From the NCBI RefSeq assembly GCF_003952485.1, contig NZ_CP034447.1, forward strand, positions 6,152,501 through 6,216,500: a stretch of 64,000 nt of DNA, written 5' to 3'. Each line of letters begins with the position of its first letter. Positions within the stretch are counted from its first letter, which is position 1. The DNA comes from Mesorhizobium sp. M1E.F.Ca.ET.045.02.1.1. GTDB taxonomy: Bacteria; Pseudomonadota; Alphaproteobacteria; Rhizobiales; Rhizobiaceae. The notes under the pieces were generated by a model. It was given only the letters and a program-made list of their open reading frames with translations, was not told the origin of the DNA and did not search any database. The translations under genes and the position numbers were made by a program. Positions 55,098-62,288 of the stretch are shown piece by piece.

Positions 55098-55289
55098 GGG
55101 CAGCTCCTGTGGTTGCCGGGATTGGCTGGGCGATTGAGTAGCCGACGGCGCCGGCGGGTACGCGCGGCGCCGCGACAGCAAGTGGCGGTATGGCGACGGC
55201 GGCGTCTATCTCCCCTCGTTGTTTTGGAAAGAGACGCAAGAAAGGGGATTTCGTAGGGCGCCGGCACCCTTTGTCGGAGGCCGGCGCTT

Positions 55290-55368
55290 TTCCCCTCACT
55301 TGCGATTTCTAGCACTTAGCCTTCGGCTAAGATGTTGAAATCGCTTTCTCTCCCACAGGAGGAGAGAT
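55290..55368. repeat. Palindromic repeat, second copy of the 6500-6560 type
   Basis: GCGATTTCTAGCACTTAGC and GCTAAGATGTTGAAATCGC flank CTTCG, giving a long imperfect stem, with CCTCACTTG before and CACAGGAGGAGAGATA after. At 6510-6560 the same palindrome sits inside a RIME-like element. The rest of 55098-55452 holds nothing else recognisable. Confidence 0.85.
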
Positions 55369-55452
55369 AGGGCGATGCATTTTCCCGGGAACACCGTCCG
55401 CGCCGAAACCGTTTATTGCCTGAAGGGGCATCCATCGAAAGAGGAGGCAGCG

Positions 55453-55770
55453 ATGAAAAAGCTTCTGTTTGCTTCGATGATCGCCATCGCCTCGGCGTTC
55501 GCGATCGCGCCGGCTAGCGCCGGCAGCGTCCAGTTCGGTATCGGCATAGGCCCGTCCTACGACCCCTATTACGGAGACGACTACTATGGCGGGTATTACC
55601 CTCATCGCTATTACCGACACATCTATGACGACGACTACTACACTCCCTATCGTGAGCGTTATGTGGTGCGCTATCATAACCGGTATTATGATGATAATTG
55701 CCGGATTAGGATCGTGAAACACTGGCGCCATCACCACCGCGTCATCGAACGAGTGCGTATCTGCGACTAA
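55453..55770 (+). CDS. Tyr-rich secreted protein, paralogue 1 of 3
   Basis: A 105-residue exported protein. Signal peptide MKKLLFASMIAIASAFAIAPASA, then a Tyr/Asp/Gly-rich low-complexity region (DYYGGYYPHRYYRHIY). The C-terminus NCRIRIVKHWRHHHRVIERV ends RICD: two Cys 21-22 residues apart bracketing a His cluster. Similar to sulfur-globule-like and other rhizobial Tyr/Gly-rich exported proteins. Possible metal binding or surface role; inferred. GAGGAGG precedes the ATG. Confidence 0.82.
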   Translation: MKKLLFASMIAIASAFAIAPASAGSVQFGIGIGPSYDPYYGDDYYGGYYPHRYYRHIYDDDYYTPYRERYVVRYHNRYYDDNCRIRIVKHWRHHHRVIERVRICD

Positions 55771-55925
55771 GGGCGACTGAGCGAAGCCGATAGCGATGGC
55801 TAATCTCCCAGGCGTAGGATTAGCCATCGCCGCCTGCTTATCTGCGCGATGGGGATATTAGCGATTGGGAACATAGGCTGCCTCCGAAGCGTTTATGAGG
55901 CGATCAACCTTTAAGGAGGAGGTCT

Positions 55926-56249
55926 ATGAAAAAGCTCCTGCTCGCCTCCGTCGTAGCCATTGCGTCGGCGGCCACCTTGATCGGCCCGGCCAACGCCGGC
56001 CGCCTCGAATTCGGGATCGGCATCGGCGACGGTTATTACAATGACTATTATGACGACTACGGGCCCTACTATGGCGACTATTACGGCGATCGCTATATGT
56101 ATCGTCCGTATTACGGCGAATATTACAGCTACAGGCCGCACTATTACTATCGTCAGCATTACTACTACCGGCACCACAGGCGATGCCATATCGAGTATGT
56201 GAGGCACCGCCACCACAGGTACGAGGCGATCCGCATCTGCAGGTATTGA
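55926..56249 (+). CDS. Tyr-rich secreted protein, paralogue 2 of 3
   Basis: A 107-residue exported protein. Signal peptide MKKLLLASVVAIASAATLIGPANA, followed by alternating Tyr/Asp/Gly/Arg blocks (YYGDYYGDRYMYRPYYGEYY). The C-terminus RCHIEYVRHRHHRYEAIRI ends CRY and has the same Cys-His-Cys spacing pattern. AAGGAGGAGG lies just before the ATG. Followed by a decayed copy of the DUF763 gene's 5' end. Confidence 0.82.
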   Translation: MKKLLLASVVAIASAATLIGPANAGRLEFGIGIGDGYYNDYYDDYGPYYGDYYGDRYMYRPYYGEYYSYRPHYYYRQHYYYRHHRRCHIEYVRHRHHRYEAIRICRY

Positions 56250-56264
56250 GCCGGGTCGGCATTG

Positions 56265-56410
56265 GCTGATCTCCCCTCTTGAGGCGAGATCAGCCCCCTT
56301 GCAAATCCCGCCCAAAAGCCATCTACAAAGCCGGCATTCGTAACGGAAAGCACACGTCGCAGCGAAACGGCAGCGCCGACCTGCCGCTGCACACTCGGGC
56401 CGGTCTTCAC
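56265..56410 (+). pseudogene. Duplicated remnant of the DUF763 gene 5' end with a collapsed RIME-like hairpin
   Basis: CTGATCTCCCCTCTTGAGGC/GAGATCAG (56268-56295) is a short palindrome equal to RIME termini joined together. It is followed by sequence (56296-56403) that matches the leader and first codons of the DUF763 gene at 57050-57150: GCAAATCCCGCCCAAAAGCC, GCCGGCATTCGTAACGGA, GCAGCGCCGACCTGCCGCTG. The copy ends near 56405 and has lost the start codon context. Direct evidence of a tandem duplication. Confidence 0.8.
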
Positions 56411-56496
56411 ATGCCACTGATATCCTGTGAACGCCGCGCAGGAAGCCTTTCGCCGGCCCGAGCGTTGTCATGGTGAACCTTCAGGAGGAGGTTGCC

Positions 56497-56844
56497 ATGA
56501 AAAAACTGCTACTTGCTTCGGTGATCGCCGTTGCCTCCGCGGCAGCCACGGTCGCGCCTGCTGATGCACAGTTCTTCGGTCTTGGCGGCGGCTTTTTCGG
56601 TCCGTTCGGCGGCTTCGGCCCCTTTTACGGCCCGTATTACGGCGATCCGTTCTATGGCGGTCGCTATTACGGCCCGCGCTACTACGGCCCACGCTATTAC
56701 GGCGGCTATTATCCCCGCTACACGATGCGTTATCCGTACCGCTACTACCGGCACCATCACTACCGCCATTGCCATGTGAGGTGGGTGAGGCACTGGCACC
56801 ATCACCACCGCGTGCTGGAACGCGTGCGGGTGTGCCGCTATTGA
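56497..56844 (+). CDS. Gly/Tyr-rich secreted protein, paralogue 3 of 3
   Basis: A 115-residue exported protein. Signal peptide MKKLLLASVIAVASAAATVAPADA, then Gly/Phe-rich (FFGLGGGFFGPFGGFGPF) and Gly/Tyr/Pro-rich repeats of the form YYGPR. The C-terminus HCHVRWVRHWHHHHRVLERV ends RVCRY. AGGAGGAG precedes the ATG. Closest in its ending to paralogue 1. Confidence 0.85.
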   Translation: MKKLLLASVIAVASAAATVAPADAQFFGLGGGFFGPFGGFGPFYGPYYGDPFYGGRYYGPRYYGPRYYGGYYPRYTMRYPYRYYRHHHYRHCHVRWVRHWHHHHRVLERVRVCRY

Positions 56845-56854
56845 CGAGGTCGGC

Positions 56855-57041
56855 TGATCTCCCCCCTTGTGCCCCTTGTGGGGGAGATGTCGCCAAAGGC
56901 GACAGAGGGGTCACCGCGCGTGGAGCGCCAACGCCCTTCGCGGCAAAGAGACAAGGTGGAGGATTCTGGACGCCGGCGCTCCATGTGAGACGACCCCCTC
57001 TGGCCGCTTCGCGGCCATCTCCCCCCTCAAGAGGGGAGATT
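56855..57041. repeat. RIME-like element, complete copy
   Basis: Arms GATCTCCCCCCTTGTGCCCC/TTGTGGGGGAGATGTCGCC and ACCCCCTCTGGCCGCTTCGC/CATCTCCCCCCTCAAGAGG. An 8-base CCCCTTGT is duplicated in the left arm. Lies between paralogue 3 and the DUF763 gene; the matching place after paralogue 2 has only the joined ends. Confidence 0.88.
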
Positions 57042-57106
57042 TGCACCCGCCTTGCAAATCCCTCCCGAAATGCCATCTAAGTCGCCGGCATCCACGGAGA
57101 ATCGAC

Positions 57107-58384
57107 GTGACGCAGCGAAGCGGCAGCGCCGACCTGCCGCTGCATGGCGGGCGGGTCCCGAAATGGCTGGGCGAGCGCATGACCAGGCTCGGCGCGGTGC
57201 TGTGCGAAGCCATCATCCACCACTACGGCCGCGACGAGCTTTTGCGGCGCCTGGCGCATCCGTTCTGGTTCCAGTCCTTCGGCGCCGTGATGGGCATGGA
57301 CTGGCATTCCTCCGGCATCACCACTTCCGTCATCGGCGCGCTGAAACGCGGCCTCAATCCGATGGCCGGCGAGCTCGGCATCCATGTCTGCGGCGGGCGC
57401 GGCGCGCATTCGCGCAAGACGCCGGGTGAGCTCATCGCCATCGGCGACCGCGTCGGCCTGGACGGCGATGCCCTCGCCACCGCCAGCCGCCTCGTCGCCA
57501 AGGTGGACAGCGCCGCCGTGCAGGACGGCTACGACCTTTATCTGCACGGCTTCATCGTCAGCGATGACGGGCGCTGGGTGGTGGTGCAGCAGGGCATGAA
57601 CGGCGATGCCCGCCAGGCGCGGCGCTACCACTGGCTGTCGGAGGGGCTAACGAGCTTCGTCGACCAGCCGCATGCCGCGATCGAGGGCGAGCGCCAGGGC
57701 GAGATCGTCAACCTCACCGACCATCGCGCGGAGAAAGCGCGCGGAGGCCAGGTCGCGCTTCTGAAGACCATGAGCCCGGAAAAGATCCTGAGCGAGCTTG
57801 CCGCGCTGGAGCCCCAAGAAACCGCGAAGCCCGAGCCCGAGCCGGCCGCGCAGCCGCTGCTCCCCAACCTCGTCATGCCCGCGCATCACGACGTGCGCGA
57901 GAGCGACATCGTCATGCGCCGGCTGCACGGCAACATCGCGTCGGCGATCGAAAGCGGCCCGAAGGATTTTCCCGAGCTGCTGCTTGTGCCCGGCGTCGGC
58001 CCGCGCACGGTGCGGGCCTTGGCCATGGTGTCGGAAGTGGTGCACGGCGCGCCCTACCGCTTCTCCGACCCGGCCCGCTTCTCGCTCGCCCACGGCGGCA
58101 AAGACCGCCACCCCTTCCCCGTGCCGCTGAAGGTCTATGACGAGACGATCGCGGTGCTGAAATCGGCGGTGGGGAAGGCCAAGCTCGGGCGGGACGAGGA
58201 ACTGCAGGCGCTCAAGCGGCTGGACGGGGAGTCGCGGCGGATGGAGCGCTATGTGACGGGGCCGAGCTTGAAGGAGATTGTCGCCGGCGAGATGGACCAG
58301 TCGCATCTGCTCGGAGGGCGCAGCGTTTTCGGGTGGGAAAAGGGGCCGGAGGATGAGCCGGAGCCCCTGAAGAAGGACGCTTGA
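57107..58384 (+). CDS. DUF763 domain protein with helix-hairpin-helix
   Basis: A 425-residue protein. RSGSADLPLHGGRVPKWLGERMTRLGAVLCEAII opens the DUF763 fold, with GELGIHVCGGRGAHSRKTPGEL and VVVQQGMNGDARQARRYHWLS following. A helix-hairpin-helix at about 287-310 (LLLVPGVGPRTVRALAMVSEVVHG) suggests binding to DNA or RNA. The start is GTG at 57107 with CGGAG 7 bases upstream; its 5' end is duplicated near 56296. Function unknown, though the family is widespread in archaea and bacteria. Confidence 0.9.
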   Translation: MTQRSGSADLPLHGGRVPKWLGERMTRLGAVLCEAIIHHYGRDELLRRLAHPFWFQSFGAVMGMDWHSSGITTSVIGALKRGLNPMAGELGIHVCGGRGAHSRKTPGELIAIGDRVGLDGDALATASRLVAKVDSAAVQDGYDLYLHGFIVSDDGRWVVVQQGMNGDARQARRYHWLSEGLTSFVDQPHAAIEGERQGEIVNLTDHRAEKARGGQVALLKTMSPEKILSELAALEPQETAKPEPEPAAQPLLPNLVMPAHHDVRESDIVMRRLHGNIASAIESGPKDFPELLLVPGVGPRTVRALAMVSEVVHGAPYRFSDPARFSLAHGGKDRHPFPVPLKVYDETIAVLKSAVGKAKLGRDEELQALKRLDGESRRMERYVTGPSLKEIVAGEMDQSHLLGGRSVFGWEKGPEDEPEPLKKDA

Positions 58385-58423
58385 GGCGGCGTGGTGAAAC
58401 GCCGCTGACAGAGGCTGTCGGTC

Positions 58424-58602
58424 GGCGCCGCCCCTCATTGCCCTGCCGGGCATTTCGCCCCGTATAGTGACGGGGAGAAAGGGGCTGTCATCACCGCTTT
58501 CGCCAATCTTCAGCGTCGAGAATGAGCGCCGGCGTCGCGACCAGCCCTCTTCTCCCCGTTCACGGGGAGAAGGTGCCGGCAGGCGGATGAGGGGCGGCGC
58601 CG
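58424..58602. repeat. Two-armed inverted repeat with nested hairpins
   Basis: Left arm GGCGCCGCCCCTCATTGCCC/TGCCGGGCATTTCGCCCCGT and right arm CTCCCCGTTCACGGGGAGAA/GGTGCCGGCAGGCGGATGAG/GGGCGGCGCC. The outer ends are near-perfect reverse complements and each arm has its own palindrome. Related to 26571-26720. The rest of 58385-58708 shows nothing else. Confidence 0.8.
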
Positions 58603-58708
58603 GGCTTGTGGATGTGGAACTCAAGGCATTGCGTCTTTCAGAGTTTGGTCTTTTCCGGCGGCCAGCATTTCATCTGATGTTCGTCGCGGGGCAAAGAGGC
58701 GTCGTAGA

Positions 58709-59185
58709 TCATTGGCGAGATAGGGAGAGCGCTAAGGCGGCCTCCTTGCTTCCAGCTTCAGCCGCCAACTTCAGCCACTTCACACTTTCGCCGGCGTCGG
58801 CTCTCACCCCGTCTGCCCCGGCGGCGTAGGCTTTTGCAACCATAAGCTGGTATGGCGCTGCTGGATCGGCGCCTTCCTCGGCAACCAACGGACCCCGCGG
58901 GCCAAGCCGATGGAACCAGTAAATCGCATCCGCATCACTCTTGTGGACCCCGCCCCATCCGTAGGCATAGATTGACCCGACGAGCATCTGGGCAGTTCCA
59001 TCCCCAAGCTGCGCCAGCGGTTTCAGACTCGCCAATGCAGCGGCGCCATCCTCCCGCTTCAGCGCTTGTACACCTCGATCCATCTGGCTGTTTCGCAGCA
59101 ACAGCAACCCCACGCCAATTGCCGCCACCACGACCAAGCCCATCAGGAGCCGAGCAATCAGTCTGGTCATGGACCTTGCCTTCAT
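58709..59185 (-). CDS. Membrane-anchored Sel1-repeat protein
   Basis: A 158-residue protein with an N-terminal helix (LIARLLMGLVVVAAIGVGLLLL) and a periplasmic part holding Sel1-like repeats (LAQLGDGTAQMLVGSIYAYGWGG; AGESVKWLKLAAEAGSKEAALAL). Sel1 repeats are alpha-solenoids for protein contacts. ATG at 59185 (or M6, 59170) overlaps the stop of the pseudogene upstream (ATGA). First in a small cluster of low-GC genes. Confidence 0.78.
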   Translation of the reverse strand: MKARSMTRLIARLLMGLVVVAAIGVGLLLLRNSQMDRGVQALKREDGAAALASLKPLAQLGDGTAQMLVGSIYAYGWGGVHKSDADAIYWFHRLGPRGPLVAEEGADPAAPYQLMVAKAYAAGADGVRADAGESVKWLKLAAEAGSKEAALALSLSRQ

Positions 59186-59383
59186 CTCCTCCTCTCGATC
59201 AGTCGCATGCCGGTCTCAGGCGTTACATAGTGGATCAGCCCTGCCTTTTCGGACAGCACCTTCCTTGGGGTACTCCTCGGAATATTCGTCGGTATCCATG
59301 GAGCAGACCACGACGCCTTAATTGCCTTCCCAGACGAGGATCTTGTCGCCAAGCCGGGCAAGGGTTCCATCGGGGTATTTCAT
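59182..59383 (-). pseudogene. Broken small gene (nonsense plus frameshift)
   Basis: From the ATG at 59383: MKYPDGTLARLGDKILVWEG then N and a TAA at 59320-59318, with GVVVCSMDTDEYSEEYPKEG continuing in the same frame. The original ending LSEKAGLIHYVTPETGMRLI is in another frame to 59182. A single-base change (GAA to TAA) and one indel explain it. The pieces together would give about 65 residues, resembling small conserved immunity-like or hypothetical proteins. Confidence 0.68.
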
Positions 59384-59425
59384 GCAGGCCCTCGTACGGA
59401 TGGCAATCGGTCTCGAAAAGGTAGG

Positions 59426-59809
59426 TCATGGTCGTGAATATCCCAACGCCGTCGCGAGTCTGGCGAAGGTCGACGTGTCCTGTGGCTCGCCATATGGCCT
59501 GATCAACTGCCAAAGGTCGTCGCTATAGAGCAGCAAAAGCTCCTCGGTGGCAGGAACCACTTCGAGATTATTAGGCCGGAGATAAAAGCCAATGCTGTCA
59601 ACGCCATCCTTCGAGATCGCCTTGTAAGCGACCAGGAATTCGCCTTGCCTTGTTTGAAGCCCGTCATCCGAGGATCCATCGAAAGGCTCAACGATCCGGC
59701 ATACCGTGCCAATAGCCGTCTGGCGCACATCCTCAACGGGATGCCCGTAATTGCCTTTCGACAAGGACAACACCTTGACGTAGCAGCCGATGAAAATGTC
59801 TGGTTTCAT
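59426..59809 (-). CDS. Hypothetical protein
   Basis: A 127-residue soluble protein: MKPDIFIGCYVKVLSLSKGN, AYKAISKDGVDSIGFYLRPN, LLLLYSDDLWQLIRPYG. It has a KOW/Tudor-like beta start (CYVKV...TVCRIVEPFDG) and resembles small immunity-type proteins, but no family is certain. The ATG at 59809 is favoured over a GTG at 59854. It reads just before the broken gene on the same strand. Confidence 0.62.
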   Translation of the reverse strand: MKPDIFIGCYVKVLSLSKGNYGHPVEDVRQTAIGTVCRIVEPFDGSSDDGLQTRQGEFLVAYKAISKDGVDSIGFYLRPNNLEVVPATEELLLLYSDDLWQLIRPYGEPQDTSTFARLATALGYSRP

Positions 59810-59906
59810 TCCAACTTCGACGGCGTCGGCACCTGTTGCTTTCCTATTGATCACAGCATGATCCAGTCAGAGGCGCCAGAGCCGGCAATATTCGACTGCT
59901 GCTATT

Positions 59907-60212
59907 CTAAACGAAAAGCTGCTTGCGCAGGTCGCCAATAGCCATTTGCAATGCTTCGTCGGCAGACGCGGCCTCATATTCCTTCTGGTCGATGGACAGG
60001 TTGGCGGCGAACTGGATTTCGTGATCGGCGCCGTCCTCGGGATAGTCGCCAAAGGGCGGCTTGATGCGGAATACGTCATATTCGAATAGCCTGATCCGGT
60101 ATTTGCCTTGCTCGTGGGCCGGCTTCTGCGCTTCGAGGCGAAAGCGATAAATTGCTGTTTCGACGGTGAACTCCACCTCGACGGTCTTTTCCAGTTCCCA
60201 GAGCTTCGTCAT
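59907..60212 (-). CDS. Hypothetical protein
   Basis: A 101-residue acidic soluble protein: VEVEFTVETAIYRFRLEAQK, YRIRLFEYDVFRIKPPFGDY, YEAASADEALQMAIGDLRKQ. Beta-rich first half and a helical end. No family recognised. Same strand and same lower GC as its downstream neighbours, which suggests a shared origin. Confidence 0.62.
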   Translation of the reverse strand: MTKLWELEKTVEVEFTVETAIYRFRLEAQKPAHEQGKYRIRLFEYDVFRIKPPFGDYPEDGADHEIQFAANLSIDQKEYEAASADEALQMAIGDLRKQLFV

Positions 60213-60352
60213 TGAACGGTCACAGTGGAGCGAGTTGGCCGTTACCGACCGGCTGCTTCATCTTCAATCCGGTGTCTCCTTGGCGATCATGGACGCCATC
60301 AAACGAGATGGTGGGTGCGATATATTCTAAACCAAACCGTTTCTTGTGCCAC

Positions 60353-60952
60353 TCACCCAGCCCGCCTCCCCATCATCATCCCGTAATGCACCGCCAGCAG
60401 GTCCAGCCCGACCTTCAGCAGCTTCACCACCACATCCCGCCCGTCGCCGGTGCGCTCGGCGAGCGCCTTCACCGACTGGCCTTCGAGGCAGATTTTGCGC
60501 ACCACCTCGGCTACCTCCCAATGGGCAAGCGCGGCGGCGGCGTGGGCATGCGCGCGGCCGGCTGAAAGCACGCGGTCGGGGATGCCGCCGCCCACCCGGC
60601 CGCTGTCGACGCGCTCGCTCCAGGATTGCGGCTGCAGGCCTTCGCGGGCGGCGCGCTCGAAATCGTCACGGAAGCGCCCTCCTGCCTCGCGCTGCTGGCG
60701 GGTGAGCGAGGTGATGCCGACCAGCGGATCGACGTTGCGCAGGCGCACGATGCCGCCGGCAGAGGTGTAGCCGCCATTCGACACCTCGTAGACGCGGCGC
60801 GCCTCCGCCGTGCCGGGGGTGAGGCGCTGGCGACCGAAGGTGTCGGGCTTCAGCGCGAAATCATGGCCGATCTCGCGGCGGATGCGCACCTGTTCGGCCT
60901 CGCCTTTGGGGAGCTTTGGGGGCTGGGGTTTTTTGGAAGGTTTGCGGGGCAT
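60353..60952 (-). CDS. DUF6456 domain protein
   Basis: A 199-residue basic protein. A Lys/Pro-rich start (MPRKPSKKPQPPKLPKGEAE) precedes the domain (ARRVYEVSNGGYTSAGGIVRLRNVDPL; SLTRQQREAGGRFRDDFERAAREGL; WEVAEVVRKICLEGQSVKALAERTGDGRDVVVKLLKVGLDLLAVHYG). The end is a helix-turn-helix-like segment. The family is frequent in rhizobial prophages and host genomes beside GcrA-like genes. Probably DNA-binding; role unknown. Confidence 0.82.
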   Translation of the reverse strand: MPRKPSKKPQPPKLPKGEAEQVRIRREIGHDFALKPDTFGRQRLTPGTAEARRVYEVSNGGYTSAGGIVRLRNVDPLVGITSLTRQQREAGGRFRDDFERAAREGLQPQSWSERVDSGRVGGGIPDRVLSAGRAHAHAAAALAHWEVAEVVRKICLEGQSVKALAERTGDGRDVVVKLLKVGLDLLAVHYGMMMGRRAG

Positions 60953-60989
60953 GGGGGTCCTTGGGTTGTGGTGCGTGGCTAATGGGAAG

Positions 60990-61050
60990 GCTGAGTTCCT
61001 TCGCGCCCCTCTCTGCCCTGCCGAGCATCTCCCCCACTTGGGGGGAGATT
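60990..61050. repeat. RIME-like half element
   Basis: GCGCCCCTCTCTGCCCTGCC, GAGCATCTCCCCCACTTGG and GGGGAGATTGGCG. Right-half copy, upstream of the DUF6456 gene. With the element at 61113-61313 it fills most of the gap 60953-61326. Confidence 0.82.
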
Positions 61051-61112
61051 GGCGGTTCCAGCGCCGGCTCTTGCTTTCAACGTTGGTGATTGGCGAAGGC
61101 CACGGCGACATC

Positions 61113-61313
61113 TGATCTCCCCCCTTGTGGGGGAGATGTCCGGTCCACCCTCCGCAGCTGCAGCGCAGCAGCTGCGGAGGACGGGCAGGACAGAGGGGGC
61201 GTCTCACGTAGAGCTCCAGCACATTGCAGACGCCGCAAGAAGAGGCTGACGCTCTACGCGCAGCGACCCCCTCTGTCGCCTTCGGCGACCTCTCCCCCTC
61301 AAGGGGGGAGATT
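61113..61313. repeat. RIME-like element with CAGCTG-rich core
   Basis: Left arm GATCTCCCCCCTTGTGGGGG/AGATGTCCGGTCCACCCTCC, core CAGCTGCAGCGCAGCAGCTG, right arm GACCCCCTCTGTCGCCTTCG/CTCTCCCCCTCAAGGGGGG. The core is shared with the copies at 6387 and 61735. It ends 13 bases after the GcrA-like stop. Confidence 0.88.
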
Positions 61314-61326
61314 AGCGTCGGCACAC

Positions 61327-62178
61327 TCACATCCCCCTCCCGCGATGGCCGTGGAACCGCGCATGATGATGCGCGCAGTAGGAACGCGTTCCAGTCGTGC
61401 GCAGGCCGCAACAGAGCATGTCGGGGCCGGGGCGGGCGCCGGGCGGATCGTGTTCCGGATCCTCGCGCAGCGCGAGGTCGATCGGCGCGCGGCAGCGGCC
61501 GAACAGGCATTCGAGGAAGCGCATGGCCGCGACATGCGGCTGGCGGCCGGGCGGCACCGGGGGTGGTGGTGCGGGAAGCTTGTAAAGCTGGGCTTCGGAT
61601 TTTTGGCGCTCGCCGGGGGCGAGCCAGGCGGGCGGCAAGGTGCGCGCGGGTTTGCGTGCTTTGGGTTTTTTGGGCTTGGGCGGAGTGCGGGCTTTGACGA
61701 CGTCCGTTTGCGTGGCGACCCCACAGATGGGCATGTCGGCCGGACAGCGCCCCCCTCTGCCCTGCCCGTCCTTCGCAGCAGCTGCGCTGCAGCTACGGAG
61801 GGTGGACCGGCCATCTCCCCCACAAGGGGGGAGATTGGCAGTTGCGGCGCCGGCTTCCTCCACCAACTCGACATGCCTCGAAAGCGCTGCCGGCTCGGAA
61901 AGCGTCACGCCTCCAGCCGCCACCCTGCCCCGCCGGCCTGGACGATCCGGCCGCGCCGCGTGCTTCCTTGGCCGGCCGCCGGCGCGGCCGCCTTTCGGGT
62001 TGGCGAAGCCGATGGCGCTGAGGCCGGCGTTGCGGTGGACGATGCCGATGATGGCGTTGCGCGAGACCGGGCTGCCGCGTAGGGCGCTGAAGCGGCCGGC
62101 GATGCGCGAGGCCGAAAGCCCCTCCCTCAGCCAGGCGGCGATCTCGTCGATTTCCTTTTCGGTGTAGGCGGCTGCCAT
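61327..62178 (-). CDS. GcrA-like cell-cycle/phage regulator with in-frame RIME insert
   Basis: A 283-residue protein. The N-terminal 50 residues are GcrA-like (YTEKEIDEIAAWLREGLSASRIAGRF, RNAIIGIVHRN), the DNA-binding part of the alphaproteobacterial sigma-70 cofactor. The C-terminus has the GcrA ending with CRAPID, LCCGLRTTG and RSYCAHHH. Residues about 114-148 are encoded by a RIME-like element (61735-61838) that keeps the frame open. GcrA is normally about 170 residues. Either ATG at 62178 or 62187 fits. Likely a phage-derived paralogue. Confidence 0.82.
   Translation of the reverse strand: MAAAYTEKEIDEIAAWLREGLSASRIAGRFSALRGSPVSRNAIIGIVHRNAGLSAIGFANPKGGRAGGRPRKHAARPDRPGRRGRVAAGGVTLSEPAALSRHVELVEEAGAATANLPPCGGDGRSTLRSCSAAAAKDGQGRGGRCPADMPICGVATQTDVVKARTPPKPKKPKARKPARTLPPAWLAPGERQKSEAQLYKLPAPPPPVPPGRQPHVAAMRFLECLFGRCRAPIDLALREDPEHDPPGARPGPDMLCCGLRTTGTRSYCAHHHARFHGHRGRGM
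61735..61838. repeat. RIME-like half element inside the GcrA-like coding region
   Basis: GGACAGCGCCCCCCTCTGCC, GCAGCAGCTGCGCTGCAGCT, CCGGCCATCTCCCCCACAAG and GGGGGGAGATTGGC. The minus-strand reading gives LPPCGGDGRSTLRSCSAAAA, which is not part of any GcrA. Confidence 0.9.
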
Positions 62179-62288
62179 CTTTCTCATTCCGTTGATTGCT
62201 AGGGCTTGGGCTTGCGAAGGGCTCGGCTCGGGCCAAGCGCCAGGGTTCGGCCGCGAGGCCGATGTCAGGTCAGCGAAAGGGTTGGAGG

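Noticed and set aside
55453..56844. Recent gene amplification of one protein by slippage
   Set aside because: The paralogues differ strongly in the middle and their flanks show segmental duplication instead.
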